A DNA stretch of 64,000 nucleotides from an uncultured Prevotellaceae bacterium (GTDB lineage: Bacteria > Bacteroidota > Bacteroidia > Bacteroidales > Muribaculaceae): the NCBI GenBank assembly GCA_947254205.1, contig CAMYCE010000001.1:1-64000 (forward strand). Reading direction: 5' to 3'. Position 1 is the first letter of the stretch. The number at the start of each line of letters is the position of its first letter. Below, piece by piece: positions 7,902 to 15,400 of the stretch. Below the pieces are notes generated by a model. It was not told where the DNA came from and did no database searches. It saw only the letters and a list, made by a program, of their open reading frames with translations. A program made the translations under genes and the position numbers.

Positions 7902-9779
7902 ATGACACAAAAACACTTATTTTTATTCGCGCTTGCCATGCTATGCGCAAGCAGTAGCTCCCACATTTGGGCACAATCTACTCAAGAGGCCGTTGTTGAA
8001 CTCACCTCGTCGCGCAGTAGTGGAAATTGGCAATTAGGACTCATGGCCATGACCGACGACGACAAAGCACAAGTGTGGGTCGACCTCAACAACAACGACA
8101 TCAAAGACGAAGGAGAGGCTTTGGGCATGTGGGACTGGATGAACTATTCCAAGCCTCGCACAAGCAATCATGTGAAAATTCATGGTCCTATCACGAAACT
8201 CACTTGCAGTTTCAACGACATCACAACCATTGCCACATCGCCACATCACCCATTGCAGGAAATCGAATGCACCTATGCCAAAGGATTGCAAAATGTAGAC
8301 TTTTCAAAAAATGAAGCCCTGCAAAAGATTAAAATCTATGGTTGCAAGCTCACATCAATCAAGCTACCTTCTCAAAATTCACAACTCACAACCATTGACG
8401 TCAACGACAACGAAATCAAAGCTCTCAACTTTGGCGGTTGTGCCCAACTGGAACGAGTTGATTGTTTTCAAAACAAACTCAATCCTCAAGCCATGCACGA
8501 CATGGTGACCTCCCTGCCCAATCGAGCACAGCAAGACAAAGCCGGAATGTTGGTGGTGCTGTATAGCAACGACAGAAAAGAGGAAAATGAGATATTGAAA
8601 AGCACAGTTGGTCAAGCCAAGGCCAAAAACTGGAAAGTGAAATACTTTAGCGGTCTAACAGACTATGAAGGCTCCGATCACTCCAAATACACCACAGCAC
8701 TGCCTCACGCAACTTTTGCTACCAGCAAAACCACAGGACACAATTGGAAACTCAAATTTGATGCCAGCACAAGTGCTCGCGACAGTGTGTGGATCGACCT
8801 CAACAACAACAAGCTCTATGACTATGGAGAAGAGCTCAACGTGTTTAACGAAGAAATCATGATTCCCGTTACTGAAAGCAAAATCAACCTATATGGCAAT
8901 CTTAGCAAACTCATCGTCAAAGAAAACAAGCTCACCCAATTGAATATCGACAATCTAAAGAATATTCAGTTACTTGACTGCTCAAAGAATGAGCTCAACA
9001 GCATTGACTGCAAAGGCAATGCAAGCATGACCGAGCTATATGCCTACAACAATCGACTCAACAATATCGATTTAAGCCAAAACCCCAATCTCATTTCAGT
9101 GTCGCTCAACAACAACCAGCTCTCGCAATTGAAACTTGCACCACAAAACAAAATAACAATCCTGTTTGTTTCCAACAACAAGTTAACTGCTATTGATGTG
9201 AAGCAATGCACCCAACTGGCAACACTTGCCTTTGAAAACAACCAAATAGCACAGGTTGCTCTCGACAACAACACCTTAGAAAGCATCTATTGCAAGGGCA
9301 ACCTGCTGAGCAACCTCGATGTTTCAAAACTCAACAATCTTGCCATGCTCTCTTGCGAGAAAAACAAACTCACCTCGCTGATTTTGCCCACAAGCAACCA
9401 GCTCTCTCGCATTGATTGCTACAGCAACCAGCTCAACGACGAGGCCATAACCACACTGTGTGCTCAACTGCCTCAAAGAGCAAGCAACAAGAAAGGATTG
9501 CTCTTTGTTATCGACACCAAAGACAATAAAGAAGGTAACGTGTGCTCCAAAACAAATGTTGCCACTGCTCAACAAGCCAACTGGATCGTTTATGATAACC
9601 GTAGAGGTGAAAATGCAGGTCAAAACCCCTATGAAGGCACCGAAAGCACCGGCGTGGATTGCATTGAAACAAACACAATTGAGAGAAATGCTATCTACGA
9701 CACCATGGGACGCAAGTTGAAAGAAGTTCCACAAAGTGGGCTTTACATTCAAAATGGCAAACTCCACATTGCCCGGTAA
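7902..9779 (+). CDS. Secreted leucine-rich-repeat protein with duplicated module and sorting-like tail
   Basis: The ATG at 7902 is preferred over one 42 bp upstream because it places a clean signal peptide first (MTQKHLFLFALAMLCA, cleaved near WAQ). The mature protein is built twice: each half starts with a VWVDLNNND..D.GE type strand/Asp-rich motif (residues ~60 and ~288), runs through short LxxLxCxxN leucine-rich repeats, and ends with an LP.RA...LxV...K block (residues ~205 and ~520). The end (AIYDTMGRKLKEVPQSGLYI...) resembles the Por-type sorting tail of Bacteroidetes secreted proteins. It is likely cell-surface or exported, with a binding role like other bacterial LRR proteins; the ligand is unknown. 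Confidence 0.85.
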   Translation: MTQKHLFLFALAMLCASSSSHIWAQSTQEAVVELTSSRSSGNWQLGLMAMTDDDKAQVWVDLNNNDIKDEGEALGMWDWMNYSKPRTSNHVKIHGPITKLTCSFNDITTIATSPHHPLQEIECTYAKGLQNVDFSKNEALQKIKIYGCKLTSIKLPSQNSQLTTIDVNDNEIKALNFGGCAQLERVDCFQNKLNPQAMHDMVTSLPNRAQQDKAGMLVVLYSNDRKEENEILKSTVGQAKAKNWKVKYFSGLTDYEGSDHSKYTTALPHATFATSKTTGHNWKLKFDASTSARDSVWIDLNNNKLYDYGEELNVFNEEIMIPVTESKINLYGNLSKLIVKENKLTQLNIDNLKNIQLLDCSKNELNSIDCKGNASMTELYAYNNRLNNIDLSQNPNLISVSLNNNQLSQLKLAPQNKITILFVSNNKLTAIDVKQCTQLATLAFENNQIAQVALDNNTLESIYCKGNLLSNLDVSKLNNLAMLSCEKNKLTSLILPTSNQLSRIDCYSNQLNDEAITTLCAQLPQRASNKKGLLFVIDTKDNKEGNVCSKTNVATAQQANWIVYDNRRGENAGQNPYEGTESTGVDCIETNTIERNAIYDTMGRKLKEVPQSGLYIQNGKLHIAR

Positions 9780-9801
9780 TCTCATCACTTAGCAATACCA
9801 T

Positions 9802-9846
9802 AAAGCGAGCCTGCACCTCAAAAAAGTGCACCGGCTCGCTTTGTTT
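9802..9846. terminator. Terminator between convergent genes
   Basis: AAAGCGAGCC (9802-9811) pairs perfectly with GGCTCGCTTT (9833-9842); an inner TGCAC/GTGCA pair extends the stem. TTGTTT follows on the plus strand. It serves the LRR gene and may also stop the opposing nitronate monooxygenase transcript. Confidence 0.8.
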
Positions 9847-9864
9847 ACATTTCAATCATTGGAG

Positions 9865-10809
9865 TTACAGGAGTGAGACTTGAGATTGAGAGGCGGCGAA
9901 ATCGGCGAGTAACTCTGCGATTATTTGACCGGCGGGCTTGATGGTATCGACAGCCATGGCCACTTGCCCTATTTCGAGTTCTCCTTGCTCTACATCGCCC
10001 TCAAAGATGCCTCGCTTGGAGGCTGCCTTGCCCAGCAATGCTCGCAACTCATCGACACTTGCACCTGCATCTTCGGCCTCTTGAATGCGAGCATAGAGCG
10101 CATTTTTCACCAGCCGAGTGGGAGCAATTTTCTTGAGGGCAAGCATGGTGTCGCCCTCGGTCACCGCCAAGCAACGCTGCTTGAAAGCCTCGCTTGCCGA
10201 GCTTTCACGGCTCAAGGCAAAGAGAGTGCCCACTTGCACACCCTCGGCACCCAGTGCCATAGTGGCCAGCATGGCACTGCCCGACCCTATGCCACCTGCC
10301 GCAATGAGGGGCAACGATGTGGCACGGCGCACCTGCGGAATGAGGGCAAGCGTGGTGGTTTCTTCACGCCCGTTGTGCCCCCCAGCCTCAAAGCCCTCGG
10401 CCACAATGGCATCAACACCAGCTTCTTCACACTTGGCGGCAAACTTGCTACTCGACACCACATGGGCAACCTTCATGCCCGCCTCATGAAAACGAGCCGT
10501 GAATTTCTTGGGACTTCCAGCCGAGGTAAACACAATCTTCACTCCTTGATCAATCAAAATGTCGACCAGCCTGTCGATTTCGGGATACATGAGAGGCACA
10601 TTCACTCCCCAAGGCTTGGAGGTGGCTTGCTTCATGTGCTCGATGTGCTCGATGAGGGTTTCGGGGTGCATGCTGCCTGCACCCAGCAATCCCAGCCCAC
10701 CGGCATTGCTCACTGCCGAGGCCAGTCGCCAACCACTGCACCACACCATGCCACCAGCCACAATGGGGTGGTCGATTCCAAAAAGTTGGGTTATACGCGT
10801 TGATTTCAT
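9865..10809 (-). CDS. Nitronate monooxygenase / FabK-like FMN-dependent oxidoreductase
   Basis: 314 aa TIM-barrel flavoprotein. The start HPIVAGGMVW is the FMN-binding opening of the family. GVDAIVAEGFEAGGHNG carries the conserved AEGxEAGGHxG with the catalytic-type histidine, IAAGGIGSG and ALGAEGVQVGTLF form the phosphate-binding end. These features are shared by 2-nitropropane dioxygenases and by enoyl-ACP reductase II (FabK); the AEGFEAGGHNG form and overall pattern lean to the FabK side, which would place it in fatty-acid elongation, but sequence reading alone cannot decide. It stands alone on the minus strand, with the sigma factor gene divergent 145 bp away. Confidence 0.85.
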   Translation of the reverse strand: MKSTRITQLFGIDHPIVAGGMVWCSGWRLASAVSNAGGLGLLGAGSMHPETLIEHIEHMKQATSKPWGVNVPLMYPEIDRLVDILIDQGVKIVFTSAGSPKKFTARFHEAGMKVAHVVSSSKFAAKCEEAGVDAIVAEGFEAGGHNGREETTTLALIPQVRRATSLPLIAAGGIGSGSAMLATMALGAEGVQVGTLFALSRESSASEAFKQRCLAVTEGDTMLALKKIAPTRLVKNALYARIQEAEDAGASVDELRALLGKAASKRGIFEGDVEQGELEIGQVAMAVDTIKPAGQIIAELLADFAASQSQVSLL

Positions 10810-10939
10810 TCTTCCTTAATAAATTTGGGTTAAACACTCGTTGCAAATATAATCACTTGCAACCGATTTTGAAAAAATAAAAAAAAATTAAAAAACGAGG
10901 CAAAAGCACGGCTTTTTCTTTAAATCTAAAAAATAAGGC

Positions 10940-10947
10940 TAACTTTG
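10940..10947 (+). promoter_or_regulatory. -7 box of the ECF sigma gene
   Basis: TAACTTTG at 10940-10947 ends only 7 bases before the ATG at 10955, so the transcript should have almost no leader. No clear -33 TTTG at 19-20 bp. Confidence 0.55.
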
Positions 10948-10954
10948 CATAGCT

Positions 10955-11515
10955 ATGACATCGAAGTTTATATACGACGAAGACACGATAATTGATCAAC
11001 TGCGCCAACAAGAAACCGTGAGAGAGGCTTTTGGCAAAGTGATAGAACACTACAGCCAACCACTCTATTGGCAAATTCGCCGCATGGTTATCGACCATGA
11101 CGATGCCAACGACGTGTTGCAAAACACCTTTATCAAGGCGTGGTCGAGCATCGACAACTTTAGAGGCGATGCCAAACTCTCCACTTGGCTCTACAAGATT
11201 GCTATCAACGAGAGCATCACATTCATCAACAAGAAAAAGGCACTCAACAACGTGTCGATTGACAACGATGACTCGTTTCTTGTCAACAATCTCGAAGCCG
11301 ACAAATTCTTTGACGGCGATGAAGCTCAACTCAAGATCCAAAAGGCCATTGCCTCGCTCCCCGAGAAGCAACGCCTCGTGTTTAACATGCGCTACTACGA
11401 CGAAATGAAATATGAAGACATGAGCGACATTTTGGGCACATCGGTGGGAGCACTCAAGGCCTCCTATCATCATGCAGTGAAAAAAATCGAGACTTTTTTC
11501 TCAAGCGAAGATTAA
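10955..11515 (+). CDS. ECF-family RNA polymerase sigma factor
   Basis: 186 aa. The sigma-70 region 2 is read in DANDVLQNTFIKAWSSIDNF and the following LSTWLYKIAINESI (DNA melting and -10 recognition); region 4 is in KQRLVFNMRYYDEMKYEDMS with the helix-turn-helix GTSVGALKASYHHAVKKIE. It would direct core polymerase to an alternative set of promoters. The next gene, 33 bp downstream, encodes a small single-membrane-span protein that may hold it at the membrane as an anti-sigma-like partner. Regulated targets cannot be told; no duplicate of its own promoter is evident in the window. Confidence 0.93.
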   Translation: MTSKFIYDEDTIIDQLRQQETVREAFGKVIEHYSQPLYWQIRRMVIDHDDANDVLQNTFIKAWSSIDNFRGDAKLSTWLYKIAINESITFINKKKALNNVSIDNDDSFLVNNLEADKFFDGDEAQLKIQKAIASLPEKQRLVFNMRYYDEMKYEDMSDILGTSVGALKASYHHAVKKIETFFSSED

Positions 11516-11548
11516 ACCTTTCGACTCCACAAGAGTCAAAACATCGAA

Positions 11549-11947
11549 ATGAAACACGAAGATTCCGACATATTAAAGAAATTGGGTAAAGACTCTGGCT
11601 TCAAAGTGCCCGAGCACTACTTTGCCGATTTTGGCAAGAACCTCATGGAGTCTCTTCCCGAAGTCACAATCACCGAAGAGCCAAAACCATCGTTGTGGAC
11701 TCGCTACAAGACCTATCTCTACATGGCTGCCATGTTTGCAGGAATATGGTGCATGATGCACATTTTCAACACCTTCAATGGCACTGCCACAGGGCAAGGC
11801 AACAGCCAAATGGCTGCCGGAGGTCACAATGCCACCGAGTTGAGTGTGGGCGACAAGGGCGATGATGGCAAGATGACCTATGAGGACAGTGTGAAAAACA
11901 ACTTGAGTGCCCCACACTCCACAACAAGCACTCCGGTTTTGAAATAA
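11549..11947 (+). CDS. Small membrane protein, putative anti-sigma partner
   Basis: 132 aa. Residues 1-45 are cytoplasmic and charged (KHEDSDILKKLGKDSGFKVPEHYFADF...). One hydrophobic helix spans about residues 51-68 (YLYMAAMFAGIWCMMHIF), and the remaining ~65 residues are a hydrophilic, low-complexity periplasmic tail. The type II-in topology with the N-terminal part inside is what an anti-sigma factor would show, and the KVPEHYFADF segment is common in the gene that follows ECF sigma genes in Bacteroidales. There is no zinc-binding HxxxCxxC motif, so it is not a ZAS-type anti-sigma. The function is inferred from position only. Confidence 0.7.
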   Translation: MKHEDSDILKKLGKDSGFKVPEHYFADFGKNLMESLPEVTITEEPKPSLWTRYKTYLYMAAMFAGIWCMMHIFNTFNGTATGQGNSQMAAGGHNATELSVGDKGDDGKMTYEDSVKNNLSAPHSTTSTPVLK

Positions 11948-12096
11948 TCGGCATGGCTGTCGCTCTTTGAGTTTGTGTCCCACAATTCATGACACAAAAT
12001 CAATGCAAGAGAGCCTACTAATTGAATGCTGAAAAAAAATAAGGAAAATAACAAGCAATAATCATTTTTTTTCAAGACTAACTTTCTTAATACCAA

Positions 12097-12145
12097 TGCA
12101 ATCCCATTGCACTTCGACTGACGAAATGCCATGGGATTTATTTTT
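12097..12145 (+). terminator. Hairpin after the sigma operon
   Basis: AATCCCAT (12100-12107) pairs with ATGGGATT (12131-12138), followed by TATTTTTA. A tight TGCAAT-CCC-ATTGCA palindrome (12097-12111) overlaps the left arm, giving two competing folds. The whole interval 11948-12447 holds no gene: besides this hairpin it carries the AT-rich inverted motif at 12177-12294 and the promoter of the alpha-2-macroglobulin gene. Confidence 0.5.
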
Positions 12146-12176
12146 AGATACCACTAAACCAAACTATTCATCTCAC

Positions 12177-12294
12177 AATCAACAAATTAAACAAAGTTTT
12201 TTTTTTGAGAAAATGAATGAAACGATACGGGTTGTCACACCAAGTGGGAGATTGCACCTGCCTATTCGTTAAATTCGTGTAATTTGTTGATTAT
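12177..12294. repeat. AT-rich inverted-repeat element, copy A
   Basis: The left arm AATCAACAAATTAAAC begins at 12177 and the right arm, read on the minus strand from 12294, begins ATAATCAACAAATTACACG and continues AATTTAACGAA to 12265. The ~70-bp centre is unrelated. The same arm sequence recurs at 22318-22346 and, again as a facing pair, at 29324-29411. Confidence 0.65.
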
Positions 12295-12308
12295 ATAATC
12301 TCCATGGA

Positions 12309-12340
12309 TTTGGAAACTTGAAAAAAAAATGCTAATATTG
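12309..12340 (+). promoter_or_regulatory. Likely promoter of the alpha-2-macroglobulin gene
   Basis: TTTG at 12309-12312, 20 bases, then TAATATTG at 12333-12340 (one mismatch to TAnnTTTG). The predicted leader is about 100 nt. Confidence 0.5.
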
Positions 12341-12447
12341 CATTATAGACTCAATTTTTTGAGCACAACTCACGTTACATGATATAAAAAAGATAACTCA
12401 CAGCACTGTTATTCCACAGCTTTCAAACGCAAAAACACAACAATCTC

Positions 12448-15400
12448 ATGAATAAATTCAGCACATCAATTGTTATCAGCATCATTGCAATTATGGTTAT
12501 GACTCCTCTGAACCTATGGGGCGGGAAGAAAAAAATATCGTCAACTCCCGACTTTGACTATCCACAGACGGTGAGCAAAACTGCACTTGTCGACTTGAAA
12601 ACTGCCTTGCGCACCCAAGATGGTAGCAAAATGGTAGATGCCCTCGTGCGCTACTCGCTGGCACAAAGTAGCATCTCGCAAGAAAACATGACCGACATTG
12701 TGTCGCACATCGACAAGGTGATAGCCCAAGAAAAACGGCCCGACATCACCGCCCTGCTCTATTATCTCGAAGCAAGAATTTTTGCAGAATATGGCAACCA
12801 ATATGCCCACTTTGTGCCAAGCAACAAAGAGAACAAAGAGTTGCCTAAAGACTACACAGAGTGGACCATGGAGCAATTTTCCAACAAAATCGACCAACTC
12901 TCCGGCAAGGCTCTCGCCCACGCACAAGCCCTGCAAGCCTGCCCTCTAAGCAACTATTCAAGCATCATCAAATATGACAAAATGGGGCTCCTCTATGAGC
13001 CCACGCTGTTTGAGTTTTTGAGTCACAGCATTCTTGAACACGCCCTCACCAAGTCAAAAGAAAACGTGCTCAAGGCCTGGATCGACTATGAAAAAAAGCA
13101 AGGCAATGTGCCTGCCTATCTCAACGCCTGTCAAGAAAATCAAGGCACCAACTATCTTGAACTTTATCGCCAATATCAGCACAACGAGCACAGCGCAATC
13201 ATGCTTTTGCATCTCAATGCCGAAAAGCACTATGCGCTCTACAAGCAATATTTGGCTACCTTCCCCAACAATTTCTACACGCCTCAGGTGAAAAACAAAA
13301 TCATAAAAGCCGAGGAGAAAAACGTGATTGTGAACTACCAACAAAACCTGCTGAGCAACGAGGCCTTGCAAGTTGATGTGACATCAAAAAATGTGAATCA
13401 TGTGTCTCTTCAGCTCTATCAAGTGCCCGATGCTGTCATAGCAAAAACTAAAAACAACTGGGACCATGTGGCAATTTCAGGCCTGAAACTCATCGAGACC
13501 AAGAGAATAGACTTTGCAGGCCAAGTTCCATTTCAAAACCAAGGGGAAACCACCTTTGGGCCACTACCCTATGGCCGATATGTGGTGATGGGGACGTTTG
13601 AAAACGAAGGCAAAATAGTGAAACGAACAAAAACTACCTTAGATGCAACTACAACTGTATGTGATATTGCCACTTTCTATGTCGAAAATCAACAACAAGC
13701 CACACAGTTTTTTGCAGTTGATGCCAAAACGGGTAGCCCTCTTGAAGGAGTGAGATTTAAAGGCAAAGGCCTCAATGCTATCTCTGGTAGCGATGGCAGT
13801 GTGACAATGCCTCGAAGCAACTATTATCAAAAGGAATTTAAGGTTTCAAAAGGCAACGACAAATATGCACCTGCCCAAAACTACTATCAGTCACACCGAA
13901 ACTCCAACATGACTATAGAAAGAGCCGACATTTTCACCGACTTGGGCATTTACCGGCCAGGAGAAACAGTGAAATTTGCTCTCATTGCCTACCAATCCAC
14001 TCAAACAAAACGCTCGGTGATAGCTAACGAGAAAGTAGAAGTGACTTTTGCCGACAGCAACAACAAAGATGTGGAAACTCTCACACTCACAACCGACCAG
14101 TTTGGACGCGTGGAGGGTAGCTTTAAAATCCCGACCGACCGACTGAATGGCAGCTGGAGAATACGTGTAAGAGGACGCAACATCACACTGGGCAGCCAAG
14201 ACGTGAATGTGAGTGAATATAAAACTCCCACCTTTGCAGTAGAGTTTCCTCAAGCCACCTACTGCTACACCAAGGGGCAACCTGTGAACATCACCGGCCA
14301 AGCCAAAACCTACTCGGGCATGCCTGTGGCAGGAGCTCAAGTAAAACTATCGCTCAAGTCGCACGAGTGGACATGGTGGTGGCGATGGGAAACCGGCAAC
14401 AGTGGCGACCACATGCTCGACACCACAGCGGTGACCGACAATGAGGGAAAGTTCAGCATCACCTTGCCCGGTGCGCTCTTCGATGAAGACCTCTCGGACA
14501 TTTCTTGGTGGAAAAGCTATGCCCTCAATGCCCTTGTCACTCTCGATGCCGGCGAGACTCAAGAGGCTTGCCACAACTTTGTGATTGGCAAGCGTCGCAG
14601 TCTCAAATTCAACGACGATGCAATCACCCTTCAACTCAACCGGCAACCCTCCAAGCTTCCCGTTAAGTTTAACTCGACCGATGATGACGAGAAGAGTGCA
14701 ACCTGCACCTACATGATCACCGATAGCAACAAGAAACTGGTGAAAACAGGCACCTTTGTGAGCGACAAGCCTCAAGTCGACCTCGGCGACCTGCCATCGG
14801 GTCAATACACCATTGAGGCTCAAATCGCAGGCGACACCACGACCAAAGCCCAAGCCACACTCATAGCCTATCGCACGACCGACAAAAAAGCTCCCATCGA
14901 CGACACTGCCATGTGGATTCCCGATAAGGGCAAGCAAGTCGACAACAAAAACGTGGCTCATGTGCTCATTGGCACCTCGTCGCCCGAGTCACACATCTAC
15001 TATGTGGCTTGCAGTCGCAACCGCGAGTTGAGCCGTGGCTGGTTGAAATATGGTCCTGGCATGCACGACTTCAAGATTCAAATTCCCAATGAGCCCGATG
15101 AATATGTCACCCTCAACTTCTACAATGTGTACAAGGGCAAAGTGAGCCAAAAAGAATGCATGCTCACCTCAACCCTCTATGCTCAAAAATTGAAGGTTAG
15201 GGTCACCTCGTTTCGCAACAAACTTGTGCCCGGCATGAAAGAAAAATGGCAATTCACCCTGCTTGACCAAGACAACAAGCCTGTGCAAGCAGCCATGATG
15301 CTTGAAATGTTTGACAAGGCTCTCAACGAGCTGTCGCCCAACGACTGGATATTTAATCCACAATACAACTATAGCGATGTTGCCACACTATTGCACTCTT

